In this document: in pieces, positions 23,705-35,677 of the stretch | Position numbering within the stretch: the first letter of the stretch is position 1 | How the letters are laid out: each line of letters starts with the position of its first letter | Assembly: GCF_024679245.1 (NCBI RefSeq) | Contig: NC_090188.1 | Location: 35,114,951 to 35,178,950 of the forward strand | Reading direction: 5' to 3' | From: Pseudorasbora parva | Taxonomy: Eukaryota; Chordata; Actinopteri; Cypriniformes; Gobionidae | Length of the DNA stretch: 64,000 nt | Notes under the pieces: model-generated | Seen by the model: the letters and a program-made list of their open reading frames with translations, nothing else | Told to the model about the DNA's origin: nothing | The model's database searches: none | Translations under genes and position numbers: made by a program

Positions 23705-24949
23705 ATGGCGACGGCCGCACGAGGTCGCGGTCGGGGCGCTGGCAACAGCTGGGTTGAGAGTGGAGTGCGCATGGTAGGAAACGCAGGAGATTCTGGAAGC
23801 GATCCAGAAATGGAGGAGGAAGTGTTAGGTGTGGGAAATGGAGGTAATGAATGGAAGGTAGTGGAAAATCGGAAAAGAAAATCAAACTGGGGGCAGTTTT
23901 CAGATTCTGATAGTGATAAGGGGAAACATCAGTTAAGGAGAAGAAAGGAGGAATATAAGGTAATGATACAATTCGTATCTGAATCGGATTCTGCAATAAA
24001 TCCACTGAAATTAACTAAAGCAATTAATGACGAGATTGGGCCGATTGATAATGCAAAAATGGTGAGAGGGAGTAAATTGCTGTTATTTTGTAAAGACAAC
24101 AAGCAACAGAAAAAGGCACTAGGAATGAGAACTTTACTGGGGAAAAAAGTAACAAATTCAATTCCAGAAGAGAAAAATTGGGTAAGAGGAGTAATAACAG
24201 GGATCCCGACTGACATGACAACAGAAAGAATCAAAAATAATATCTCTGGAGCAGAAGTGAAGGAAGTAAGAAGACTTCAGTATGTCAAAGACAAAGAAAA
24301 GAAGGATAGTTTATCTGTGATGATACATTTTGTTGAGGATAAATTACCTGAAAGGGTGTATTTAGGATACATGAGTTATGTGGTAAGACCATATGTACCT
24401 CCCCCATTAAGATGCTTTAAATGCCAAAGATTTGGCCATGTTGCGGCAGTATGTAGAGGGAAGCAAAGATGTGCAAGATGTGGAGGAGAGCACGATTACG
24501 GTAAATGCGAACAAGGAGTAAATCCCAAATGTTGTAACTGTGGGGGAGAGCACAGCGCAGGGTATGGAGGATGTGAAGCGAGGCAAAAAGTCCTGAAAGT
24601 ACAAAATGTAAGAGTGGAAGATGGGTTAACATATGCTGAGGCCCTGAAGAAAGTGGAAAAGGAAACAAAAACAAAAGAAATTAAGAAAGCTGCACCTCAT
24701 ATAATGAACAAAGGCAAAGAAGAGAGTGAGAAGGATCCAGTGGAGATTGATAAAGTGTCTTTTGTAGCATTTATAGTTGAAGTGGTAAATTGCTCAGCGC
24801 AAACGGAAAGTCGGACAGAGAGAATTAAAATTATAGTGAGAGCAGCAGAAAAGTATTTGGAAATTGAAGGAATTAATGTGGAGATGATCAATGAAAAACT
24901 AAAAGTACCGGTAGGGAACACCCAGACAGCATGTGGTGGAGGTTTGTAA
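23705..24949 (+). CDS. LINE ORF1 protein with three CCHC zinc knuckles
   Basis: 414 residues, RNA-binding nucleocapsid-like ORF1 product of the I-clade LINE, expected to coat the element RNA. Starts at ATG 23705 with an Arg/Gly-rich stretch (ARGRGRGAG). Residues about 85-215 have the size and place of the RRM-like fold common in ORF1p, though I cannot prove that by eye. Three CCHC knuckles follow at about 236-295: CFKCQRFGHVAAVC, CARCGGEHDYGKC, then CCNCGGEH with a later Cys. The C-terminus is Lys/Glu-rich. It ends in TAA at 24947-24949, overlapping the next frame. No stop or frameshift breaks it. It cannot be a host gene, since it lies wholly between the target duplications. Confidence 0.85.
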   Translation: MATAARGRGRGAGNSWVESGVRMVGNAGDSGSDPEMEEEVLGVGNGGNEWKVVENRKRKSNWGQFSDSDSDKGKHQLRRRKEEYKVMIQFVSESDSAINPLKLTKAINDEIGPIDNAKMVRGSKLLLFCKDNKQQKKALGMRTLLGKKVTNSIPEEKNWVRGVITGIPTDMTTERIKNNISGAEVKEVRRLQYVKDKEKKDSLSVMIHFVEDKLPERVYLGYMSYVVRPYVPPPLRCFKCQRFGHVAAVCRGKQRCARCGGEHDYGKCEQGVNPKCCNCGGEHSAGYGGCEARQKVLKVQNVRVEDGLTYAEALKKVEKETKTKEIKKAAPHIMNKGKEESEKDPVEIDKVSFVAFIVEVVNCSAQTESRTERIKIIVRAAEKYLEIEGINVEMINEKLKVPVGNTQTACGGGL

Positions 24950-27900
24950 TGGTTTGCTAATATTACAATGGAACGCAAGAAGTTTGATAGCAAACGGACA
25001 GGAATTTAAGAACTTTATATTAAAACAAGAAAGACGCCCAGATATAATTTGTGTTCAGGAGTCTTGGTTGAAACCATGTCTTAATTTTACACTTTTAGGA
25101 TATATCGCGATACGTAGAGATAGACCAGGCGGAAATGGAGGGGGTATAGTAACTTTCATAAAACAAGATATAGGATACAGGATTGTAGAAATTAATGAAG
25201 AACATGAGGTAATAGTAGTTAAAATATGGGAAGGATCCGAAAGTATAAAAATAGTGAATCTCTATAATCCATGTAAGAAACTAAATATAGGAGATTTGGA
25301 AAAAATAGATGCTAATGGTAGACAAAAGATGGTATGGTGTGGAGATTTTAATTCTTATAATACTTTGTGGGGGAGCGAATATACAGATCATAATGGATTG
25401 GTAGTGGAAGAAATGTTAGATTTAAGAGGATTAGTGTGTATAAATGATGGGTCAGGCACTAGAATAGATATTGGAAGTGGAAAGATGTCAGCTATAGATT
25501 TAACTTTGATTTCAGAAAATTTAGCAAGGAAAAGTACTTGGAAAGTAATAAGTTACAATAATATAGGAAGTGACCATTTTCCAATATTATGTCAAATAGG
25601 AATAGATATTCAAAAAGAAAAGGTAGAGAGAATACAAAGATGGGCATTTAAAAAGGCAAATTGGGAGCAATTTAAGGAGATTAGTGAAGTGTATTTGGAG
25701 GGATTTTTCGGAGAAACAGACGATGTAGATGAGTTGAATAATAATATTTGTAAAGCAATACGGAAGGCAGCGGTAGAAGCAATAGGAAAAAAGAAATCAG
25801 GGAATAGAAAAAAGGTGGTTCCCTGGTGGAATGAGGAATGTAGCGAAGCAGTGTATATAAGAAATAAAGCTCTAAGAAAAGTAAGAAAAAGTATTAATTT
25901 TAATGATTTGATAAACTATAAAAAAGCACAAGCAAAAGTGAGACGTGTAATAAGAATAGCTAAGAGGAAATATTGGAGAGAATTCTGTGAAAGTATTGGT
26001 AAAGATATTGAAATTAATAAAATATGGGGGATGATTAGAAAGATGAGTGGAATTCAGAGTTATAGTAGTATTCCAGTTTTAATAGATAAAGAAAAATCAG
26101 CAGTTTCAGATAAAGAAAAAGTAGAAGTATTGGCAGAAACATTTATGAAGGTGCACAGTAATGAGAATATTACAGAGGAAATGAGAAGACACAGGAGACA
26201 ACGCATTAGAGAAAATCCAAACATTTTAGAAAAAAGAGGGCAGTCAGGTAGTGTAATAGAGGAACCATTTACAATGTATGAAATGAAGAGAGCACTCTCA
26301 GGGGTAAGGAAAACTTCTCCTGGAAAGGACGACATTTGTGTAGAATTTATCAAAAATTTATCAGAAACATCATTAAGTACAATATTAGGTTTGTATAATA
26401 GAGTATGGGAAACAGGGAAACTTCCTTCTGAATGGAAACATGGGGTCATAGTACCAATCGGCAAGCCAGGGAAAGACAAAGCTCAACCAAGCAGCTATAG
26501 GCCAATAGCTCTGACATCTAACCTATGTAAGCTAATGGAGAGAATGGTAATGTCAAGGTTAGTATATTTTATTGAGAAAAAGAGTTTATTTTCACAATAC
26601 CAGAGTGGTTTTAGGAAGGGGCGTAGCACTATGGATTCTGTAATTAGTCTGGAGGCAGCAATAAGGAAGGCCCAAGTGAACAAAGAGGTAGTAGTTGGAG
26701 TGTTCTTTGATATTGAGAAGGCATACGATATGTTATGGAAAGAGGGTTTGTTAATGAAACTGGATAAAATGGGAATTACTGGACGGATGTATGATTGGAT
26801 CATGGACTTTTTATTGAATAGGACAATACAAGTTAGAATAGGGACAACATATTCACAAATATATACAATAGACAATGGAACTCCCCAAGGCAGCGTGTGT
26901 AGTCCAATACTTTTTAACATAATGATTAACGATATATATACTCAAATTGACATAGGAATAGGGAGGTCACTGTACGCAGATGATGGTGCACTATGGAAAA
27001 AGGGAAGAAATGAAATGTTTGTAGTAAAAAGTCTACAGGGAGCAGTAAATAAGGTAGAAAATTGGGCAAATGAATGGGGTTTCCGGTTTTCAATTGCAAA
27101 AACTCAGGTAATTTGTTTTACAAAAAGGAGGATAAATAGTAGAGTAAGTATAAAAATGTATGGTCATGAATTGGAACAAGTTAAAATGTTAAGATTTTTA
27201 GGTATGTGGATGGACTCTAAATTAACATTTGGCATTCATATTCAAAAGCTAATAGATAAATGTAAAAAGGGAATAAATGTAATGAGGTGCTTGGCTGGGG
27301 TAGAGTGGGGTGCGAGTAGACAGTCTTTAAGAAGAATATATAGCTCATTAATAAGATCGGCAATAGATTATGGTAGTCTGATATACAGCTCTGCAGCAGA
27401 AACATGGCTCAAAAAGATTGAGGTAATTCAGACTCAAGCTCTAAGGATTTGTTGTGGTGCATTTAGAACATCTCCAATACCATCTATTCAAGTAGAGATG
27501 GGAGAAATGCCATTAGAAGTTCGTAGGAGAAAGTTAAGAATGAGATACTGGATCAATGTAAAAGGACATGATGAATGGCATCCAGTTAAAAAGGTACTTG
27601 AAAACTGTTGGGAATATGAGTACGGAAATATAAAGAGTTTTGGTTGGGTAGCAAATAAGGAGGCACTGGAAACAGGTATAACTGAGATAGAAGTAGCTCC
27701 TTCTGTTGCAATTTCATCTATACCCCCATGGTTATTCCCAATGCCAGAAATAGACCTATTCATACATAATGAGATACATAAGAATGAATCAAATTTGCCA
27801 TCAAATGTAATCGTTCAACAATATATTATTCAAGCATATAACAACATGACTCAAATATTTACAGATGGATCAAAAGATCCGGAAACAGGTAGAGCATCTG

Positions 27901-28712
27901 CAGCAATATATATTCCTCAGTACAATATTAAAATATCAAAAAGAGCAACAGATCATATATTTGTTTTTACAACAGAACTGATAGCCATGTTATTGGCTTT
28001 ACAATGGATAGAAGAAAAGCAGCCTAACAGTAGTGTGATATGTACAGACTCACTATCAGCTCTGCAGAGTTTAGAAAGTGGAAAATCTTTTGCAAGACAA
28101 GATATTTTAAATGAAACATTACAGAAGCTATATAACATAAAGCATTTAGGTGTAAGGGTGAGTTTTTTGTGGGTTCCTGCCCATGTCGGAGTAAAGGGAA
28201 ATGAGGAAGCCGATAAACTGGCAAAGGAGTCATTGAAAGATCATGAGATCAGAATCCGAGTTCAGATGAGTAAAGCGGAAATTAAGGGATTGATTGGGAC
28301 TGAAGTGAAAAAGAGGTGGCAGAGGTTATGGGATAATGAAATAAGAGGAAGACACATGTATAGAATACAAAGAAATGTGGGGGTGGAAAGAGCAACTATA
28401 AATAACAGGAAAAAGGATGTGATAATTACAAGATTACGTATTGGGCATACTTCACTAAATCAAAGTCTATATAAAATAAGTAAACATGAAACTGGTAATT
28501 GCGACAAATGTGGATATCCTGAAACAGTAAAGCATATATTATTAGAATGTATAGCATACAATAGAGAAAGACTTGAATTAATTCAGTCACTAAATGATAG
28601 GGGTGTAAGTAATTATTCACTAAAGGAAATATTAGGAGAAGGAACAAAGCATGACATATACGAGAAAGTATTAAAATTTATTAAGGATACAGAACTGGTA
28701 AAAAAGATATAA
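24933..28712 (+). CDS. LINE ORF2: endonuclease, reverse transcriptase, RNase H
   Basis: About 1259 codons. An APE-type endonuclease at about 8-230 shows LQWNARSL, VQESWL, CGDFN and GSDHFP. Reverse transcriptase at about 480-760 shows SSYRPIAL, the motif A DIEKAYD, GTPQGSVCSP and the catalytic YADD. RNase H at about 970-1100 shows the Asp-Glu-Asp-Asp set (FTDGSKD, TTELIAML, CTDSLSAL, NEEADKLA). A C-terminal CCHC (CDKCGYPETVKH...C) closes it. The product nicks target DNA and copies the element RNA in place. The frame is +1 relative to ORF1 and open from about 24915; the codon at 24933 is GTG. There is no in-frame AUG until past the endonuclease Glu motif (about residue 132), so a frameshift, a non-AUG start or a fresh indel must explain translation. 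Confidence 0.88.
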   Translation: MVEVCNGLLILQWNARSLIANGQEFKNFILKQERRPDIICVQESWLKPCLNFTLLGYIAIRRDRPGGNGGGIVTFIKQDIGYRIVEINEEHEVIVVKIWEGSESIKIVNLYNPCKKLNIGDLEKIDANGRQKMVWCGDFNSYNTLWGSEYTDHNGLVVEEMLDLRGLVCINDGSGTRIDIGSGKMSAIDLTLISENLARKSTWKVISYNNIGSDHFPILCQIGIDIQKEKVERIQRWAFKKANWEQFKEISEVYLEGFFGETDDVDELNNNICKAIRKAAVEAIGKKKSGNRKKVVPWWNEECSEAVYIRNKALRKVRKSINFNDLINYKKAQAKVRRVIRIAKRKYWREFCESIGKDIEINKIWGMIRKMSGIQSYSSIPVLIDKEKSAVSDKEKVEVLAETFMKVHSNENITEEMRRHRRQRIRENPNILEKRGQSGSVIEEPFTMYEMKRALSGVRKTSPGKDDICVEFIKNLSETSLSTILGLYNRVWETGKLPSEWKHGVIVPIGKPGKDKAQPSSYRPIALTSNLCKLMERMVMSRLVYFIEKKSLFSQYQSGFRKGRSTMDSVISLEAAIRKAQVNKEVVVGVFFDIEKAYDMLWKEGLLMKLDKMGITGRMYDWIMDFLLNRTIQVRIGTTYSQIYTIDNGTPQGSVCSPILFNIMINDIYTQIDIGIGRSLYADDGALWKKGRNEMFVVKSLQGAVNKVENWANEWGFRFSIAKTQVICFTKRRINSRVSIKMYGHELEQVKMLRFLGMWMDSKLTFGIHIQKLIDKCKKGINVMRCLAGVEWGASRQSLRRIYSSLIRSAIDYGSLIYSSAAETWLKKIEVIQTQALRICCGAFRTSPIPSIQVEMGEMPLEVRRRKLRMRYWINVKGHDEWHPVKKVLENCWEYEYGNIKSFGWVANKEALETGITEIEVAPSVAISSIPPWLFPMPEIDLFIHNEIHKNESNLPSNVIVQQYIIQAYNNMTQIFTDGSKDPETGRASAAIYIPQYNIKISKRATDHIFVFTTELIAMLLALQWIEEKQPNSSVICTDSLSALQSLESGKSFARQDILNETLQKLYNIKHLGVRVSFLWVPAHVGVKGNEEADKLAKESLKDHEIRIRVQMSKAEIKGLIGTEVKKRWQRLWDNEIRGRHMYRIQRNVGVERATINNRKKDVIITRLRIGHTSLNQSLYKISKHETGNCDKCGYPETVKHILLECIAYNRERLELIQSLNDRGVSNYSLKEILGEGTKHDIYEKVLKFIKDTELVKKI

Positions 28713-28730
28713 AGGGTTTCTATATAAGTA

Positions 28731-28772
<42 letters not shown>

Positions 28773-28890
28773 CTCTCCAAAGTGTATTCAACCAAGTAGT
28801 GCTCCATACTCCAACCCAGTAGGTGGCGGAAATGCACCTTTAGTTGGTTTGCCAACCGCCATATAAACAACAGAAGAAGAAGAAGAAGAA
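28713..28890 (+). other. LINE 3' UTR with T38 tract and GAA tail
   Basis: Holds a 38-nt T run (28735-28772), then a short tail with CCAGTAGGTGGCGG (28816-28829), an inverted pair around GGTTTGCCAACC, and (GAA)n at the end. The tail resembles a 3' end widely seen in fish LINEs and is probably the reverse-transcriptase recognition region. The T run is unusual inside a LINE and may be a slippage expansion. Confidence 0.65.
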
Positions 28891-29093
28891 TAGTCTTTGT
28901 CAGTTGTTGATGCGTGTAACCTGCTGTTGGTGAGTGTTTGTCAAGTCAAGTCTATGTCAAGTCAAGTTTAGTCAAGTCTAGTCTTTTGTTTGTTTTGCCA
29001 AGTCTTTGTTTTGATATTGATTTATGTTAAGTGTTCAAATAAAGACTGCATTTGGGTTCAAAACCTCGCCTCTCCAGTGGATCAAATGTTACA
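28891..29093 (+). repeat. 5' LTR, right fragment with LINE target-site duplicate
   Basis: 28891-28903 repeats TAGTCTTTGTCAG. 28904-29093 is the remaining 190 bp of the LTR, including an AATAAA near 29038, matching 31319-31508. Confidence 0.88.
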
Positions 29094-29111
29094 GAATAAC
29101 TGACCTCCAAA

Positions 29112-31106
29112 ATGAACCCAGCAGTTTGCCTGTTGCGTCTCCGCCAGGGCCACCGTTGCCTCGAGGACTATGTGGTGGAGTTTTGTGGACTCTCTCATGC
29201 GGTGGATTTTAATGATGTGGCGCTGAAAGACATTTTTAGATTTGGGTTGAATGAACCTCTGCGCTCCCATCTCCCAGGAGGGAAAATCCACTTATCCCTG
29301 GAGGGATACATTGACCATGCCCTCCTGGTTAGTGGCTCCTCATTTACGGTGGGGACTGTGGAGGAGGAGCCCCCTAGTCCCACAGAAGTCCATGCTCCAG
29401 CCCACGTCCATGCTCCAGCCCACGTCCATGCTCCAGGCCACGTCCATGCTCCAGGCCACGTCCATGCTCCAGGCCACGTCCATGCTCCAGGCCACGTCCA
29501 TGCTCCAGGCCACGTCCATGCTCCAGGCCACGTCCATGCTCCAGGCCACGTCCATGCTCCAGGCCACGTCCATGCTCCAGGCCACGTCCATGCTCCAGGC
29601 CACGTCCATGCTCCAGGCCACGTCCATGCTCCAGGCCACGTCCATGCTCCAGGCCACGAGCCCGCTCCAGCTCCAGCCCACGTCCTGGCTCCAGCCCTTG
29701 AGCCCGCTCCGGCTCCAGCCCCAGTCCAGGCTCCAGCCCATGAGCCCGCTCCGGCTCCAGCCCCAGTCCAGGCTCCAGCCCATGAGCCCGCTCCGGCTCC
29801 AGCCCCAGTCCAGGCTCCAGCCCATGAGCCCGCTCCGGCTCCAGCTCCAGTCCAGGCTCCAGCCCATGAGCCCGCTCCGGCTCCAGCCCACGTCCTGGCT
29901 CCAGCCCTTGAGCCCGCTCCGGCTCCAGCCCACGTCCTGGCTCCAGCCCATGAGCCCGCTCCGGCTCCAGCCCCAGTCCAGGCTCCAGCCCACAAGCCCG
30001 TAGCTTCCTCCAAGAAAATTTTGGGGGGGGGCAAGGGGCCCCTTGAACTGCCTGAACCGCCATGGCCCCTTGAACTGCCTGAACCGCCATGGCCCCTTGA
30101 ACTGCCTGAACCGCCATGGCCCCTTGAACTGCCTCTACCGCCATGGCCCCTTGAACTGCCTCTACCGCCATGGCCCCTTGAACTGCCTGAACCGCCATGG
30201 CCCCTTGAACTGTCTCTACCGCCATGGCCGTCCACGCCCGAGGGTCCAAGCCTGTCCATGCCCGAGGGTCCAAGCCTGTCCACGCCCGAGGGTCCAAGCC
30301 CGTCCACGCCCGAGGGTCCAAGCCCGTCCACGCCCGGGGGTCCAAGCCCGTCCACGCCCGGGGGTCCAAGCCTGTCCACGCCCGGGGGTCCAAGCCTGTC
30401 CACGCCCGGGGGTCCAAGCCTGTCCACGCCCGGGGGTCCAAGCCTGTCCACGCCCGGGGGTCCAAGCCTGTCCACGCCCGGGGGTCCAAGCCTGTCCACG
30501 CCCGGGGGTCCAAGCCTGTCCACGCCCGGGGGTCCAAGCCCGTCCACGCCCGGGGGTCCAAGCCCGTCCACGCCCGGGGGTCCAAGCCTGTCCACGCCCG
30601 GGGGTCCAAGCCTGTCCACGCCCGGGGGTCCAAGCCTGTCCACGCCCGGGGGTCCAAGCCTGTCCACGCCCGGGGGTCCGGGTCCGCCCACGCCTCACGG
30701 TCCGGGTCCGCCCACGCCTCACGGTCCGGGTCCGCCCACGCCTCACGGTCCGGGTCCGCCCACGCCTCACGGTCCGGGTCCGCCCACGCCTCACGGTCCG
30801 GGTCCGCCCACGCCTCACGGTCCGGGTCCGCCCACGCCTCACGGTCCGGGTCCGCCCACGCCTCACGGTCCGGGTCCGCCCACGCCTCACGGTCCGGGTC
30901 CGCCCACGCCTCACGGTCCGGGTCCCAGCTACGCCAGGGTCCTGGTCCGGTGCCTTGGCACGGGCCTGGCCCACCATCCCTCCCCCAAGTCCGCCCCCCA
31001 AGACTTTGTTGATTGTTTGGTTTATGTATGGGCGTCAGGGGCCGCCCATAGAGGGGGGGATCTGTCACAAAGGTGTTTTGGTATAGGTTCATGTTTCATG
31101 TTTTAA
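29112..31106 (+). CDS. Gag-like protein with proline-rich coding minisatellites
   Basis: 664 residues. The start is ATG 29112, 18 bp inside the 5' LTR; the stop lies 44 bp into the 3' LTR. Residues about 1-95 form a compact head (LEDYVVEFCGLSHAV, FRFGLNEPLRSHLP, LEGYIDHALLVSG) like the small Gag-type domain found in many fish Ty3/gypsy elements. Then come tandem arrays: HVHAPG (6 residues, about 15 copies), a 14-residue EPAPAPAPVQAPAH block, PLELPEPPW (9), PSLSTPGG (8) and GPGPPTPH (8). All DNA periods (18, 42, 27, 24, 24 bp) are multiples of three. No zinc knuckle and no pol. Probably a structural protein of a non-autonomous element; its role and helper are unknown. Confidence 0.6.
   Translation: MNPAVCLLRLRQGHRCLEDYVVEFCGLSHAVDFNDVALKDIFRFGLNEPLRSHLPGGKIHLSLEGYIDHALLVSGSSFTVGTVEEEPPSPTEVHAPAHVHAPAHVHAPGHVHAPGHVHAPGHVHAPGHVHAPGHVHAPGHVHAPGHVHAPGHVHAPGHVHAPGHVHAPGHVHAPGHVHAPGHEPAPAPAHVLAPALEPAPAPAPVQAPAHEPAPAPAPVQAPAHEPAPAPAPVQAPAHEPAPAPAPVQAPAHEPAPAPAHVLAPALEPAPAPAHVLAPAHEPAPAPAPVQAPAHKPVASSKKILGGGKGPLELPEPPWPLELPEPPWPLELPEPPWPLELPLPPWPLELPLPPWPLELPEPPWPLELSLPPWPSTPEGPSLSMPEGPSLSTPEGPSPSTPEGPSPSTPGGPSPSTPGGPSLSTPGGPSLSTPGGPSLSTPGGPSLSTPGGPSLSTPGGPSLSTPGGPSLSTPGGPSPSTPGGPSPSTPGGPSLSTPGGPSLSTPGGPSLSTPGGPSLSTPGGPGPPTPHGPGPPTPHGPGPPTPHGPGPPTPHGPGPPTPHGPGPPTPHGPGPPTPHGPGPPTPHGPGPPTPHGPGPPTPHGPGPSYARVLVRCLGTGLAHHPSPKSAPQDFVDCLVYVWASGAAHRGGDLSQRCFGIGSCFMF
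29391..29999. repeat. 18-bp and 42-bp minisatellites
   Basis: 29391-29657: GTCCATGCTCCAGGCCAC, 18 bp, about 15 copies. 29658-29999: 42-bp units of GAGCCCGCTCCGGCTCCAGC type with CACGTCCTGG or CCAGTCCAGG variants. Confidence 0.9.
30044..30924. repeat. 27-bp and two 24-bp minisatellites
   Basis: 30044-30226: CCTTGAACTGCCTGAACCGC units of 27 bp. 30229-30678: GTCCACGCCCGGGGGTCCAA units of 24 bp. 30679-30924: GGTCCGGGTCCGCCCACGCC units of 24 bp, nearly perfect. Confidence 0.9.
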
Positions 31107-31508
31107 GGTTTCATGTTCACTGTCATGTTTTGTCATGCACTTCCTGGTCTTGTCATGTGGTCCTTTGTCATGTGATTCCATGCCCTCATGTGTTCCTGCC
31201 TCGTGTTCCTGTGTCTTGTTCTCATTGGTTTATTGTTTATCATTGTTCACAGGTGTCCCTCGTTTTGTCACTTGCCCTTGTGTATTTAAGCCCTCATGTT
31301 TGCCATAGTCTTTGTCAGTTGTTGATGCGTGTAACCTGCTGTTGGTGAGTGTTTGTCAAGTCAAGTCTATGTCAAGTCAAGTTTAGTCAAGTCTAGTCTT
31401 TTGTTTGTTTTGCCAAGTCTTTGTTTTGATATTGATTTATGTTAAGTGTTCAAATAAAGACTGCATTTGGGTTCAAAACCTCGCCTCTCCAGTGGATCAA
31501 ATGTTACA
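31063..31508 (+). repeat. 3' LTR
   Basis: Intact 446-bp LTR, TGTCACAAAGG...AAATGTTACA, followed by the target duplication ATTTT. The internal open frame runs 44 bp into it before stopping. Confidence 0.88.
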
Positions 31509-31612
31509 ATTTTGTAATATATTTTGGCATTCTTTAAATGTCAAAATATATATAAAAAAAATTTTTTATAACATTTTTTACAAAATTTTATTTTTATTTT
31601 TATTTTTACTGG

Positions 31613-31757
31613 GAAAAATATATTTCCAAATACATGCTAAATTTATGTTAGAAATAGGGCAGATAAACACACATATTTTTTAAACCTTTAGTTTAAAAAA
31701 TGTTTATCTACCCTATTTTCAACATAAATTTAGCATGTATTTGGAAATATATTTTTC
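31613..31757. repeat. Near-perfect palindrome (short hairpin MITE)
   Basis: GAAAAATATATTTCCAAATA... (31613-31685) is mirrored by ...TATTTGGAAATATATTTTTC (31691-31757) around a loop of about 5 nt. Arms of about 70 bp match with few changes. Probably a foldback element core. Confidence 0.75.
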
Positions 31758-32541
31758 AGAGTAAAAAAAAAATGCAATGGGGGATATCGGACTAAAAAAA
31801 TTATTGTAGTTGGGTATGGCATGTAAAATCAGTCATGACTTCTCATGTAAACAGTTGGATGTGATCTAATATCACCCTCACTTAGGTATACAGGGATTTT
31901 ACACAATGTTACACCTGTTTCTCCACCCACATTACAATGTGCTTGCATGTAAACAGTCAAGGCTTTACCAATGCAAATTATGCTGTCGTGTAGAAGCTGT
32001 AGATGTGAGGTCTTAGCATCATTCATTTGGTGGTGTGTGCGAATAAGCAACAGTGCAGCTGTCCTAGATGGAACCCTCGCTCAAATCCTGTCACCTCAGG
32101 GTGTGAGAAGACACACTGTGGCTTGAAAGATTGTGAGGTGCACAGAGTGACACAGCAACTGTGAGAGATGACACTTGTGCTGTAACCTATAACATATGGA
32201 AGTGACAAATAATCAGCAATGAAGGAATATACAAAACACAGTTGCTTGCAAAATTCAACATTATGTTGAGTTAAAATACATTCAATGATGTCGATTGGAT
32301 TGAAATGTGGGTGTTCCATATCAAAATTGTGTACCAAATATGATGATCCCATTCTAAAATATAAAGGCAGCTATATATTTTAATGAAGACAGTCCCATTA
32401 TAAAATAAATAAAAATGCAAATATTATGTGTTAAATATTATATAAATAATACCATGCACTGTCTAAATGTCTGTTCAGAAAATTTACCTGGCCAAAAAAT
32501 AAATAAAAAATGTAAGTTGGCAAATGCTTATGAGACTATGA
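31758..32541. other. Intergenic or intronic sequence, nothing recognised
   Basis: No exon with matching splice sites was found here, although upstream exons of the gene at 32909 should lie in this direction. Confidence 0.35.
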
Positions 32542-32860
32542 TTGGATCATTATTGCAGTGATTTTTATGTTTTTATCATGTTAAAGGTTTGGAAACGGTT
32601 CTTCCAACCCTATATTATGGGGTGTGTGGCTTTTCATTTCTTAAAGAACCACGTAGGAAGACACACCATGGCCATATTTCAGGATGACAATGTCAAGATT
32701 CATCAGGCTCAAATTGTGAAAGAATAGTTGGGAGGAGCATGAAGGATCATTTTCAAACATGATTTTGCACGTCTGAGTCCAGACTTTAAATTCATTGAAA
32801 GTCTTTGGGATGTGCTGGAGACTTTACAGAGTGCTAGACTCTTGCATTGTCAATATAACA
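32542..32860 (+). pseudogene. Degraded Tc1-type transposase fragment
   Basis: A plus-strand reading with stops contains GRHTMAIFQDDNVKIHQAQI and, further on, SPDFKFIESLWDVLE. These correspond to the central QDN...H and the C-terminal SPDLNPIENLWDVLE block of Tc1/mariner DDE transposases. The Asn-Pro-Ile-Glu region is altered to KFIE and several stops are present. No terminal repeats were identified around it. Dead relic. Confidence 0.65.
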
Positions 32861-32908
32861 TGAAAAAATGAATGGATCTCTTATAAATAGTGCATTTTGT
32901 CTTCACAG

Positions 32909-35677
<2,769 letters not shown>

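Larger units (their letters stand above)
23649..28890 (+). mobile_element. Near-intact I-clade LINE
   Basis: 5242-bp non-LTR retrotransposon bounded by a perfect 13-bp target duplication (TAGTCTTTGTCAG at 23636-23648 and 28891-28903). It has a 56-bp leader, ORF1 (23705-24949), ORF2 (24933-28712) and a 3' UTR ending in (GAA)n at 28873-28890. An RNase H domain after the reverse transcriptase, three CCHC knuckles in ORF1 and a simple-repeat tail fit the I superclade (I/Nimb-like). Both frames are uninterrupted, so this copy is young and may be active, but ORF2 lacks an AUG at its start. Confidence 0.85.
23393..31508 (+). mobile_element. Second non-autonomous LTR retrotransposon, 5' LTR split by a LINE
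   Basis: The 446-bp LTR at 31063-31508 is matched by 23393-23648 plus 28904-29093 (256 + 190 = 446). The 13-bp duplicate TAGTCTTTGTCAG left by the LINE lies between. Flanks are the 5-bp duplication ATTTT (23388-23392, 31509-31513). A purine-rich stretch AGAGGGGGGGATC precedes the 3' LTR. The interior (29094-31062) holds one gag-like frame and no pol. LTR ends are TGTCAC...GTTACA, different from the first LTR element, so this is a separate family with the same architecture. Confidence 0.88.

Noticed and set aside
29094..29111. tRNA primer-binding site just inside the second element's 5' LTR
   Set aside because: GAATAACTGACCTCCAAA does not contain the TGG expected at the start of a standard site, so no call was made.
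29195..31092. Long minus and alternative plus frames over the second minisatellite block
   Set aside because: Same cause: repeat periods divisible by three keep all frames open. Only 29112-31106 joins the Gag-like head to the repeats.
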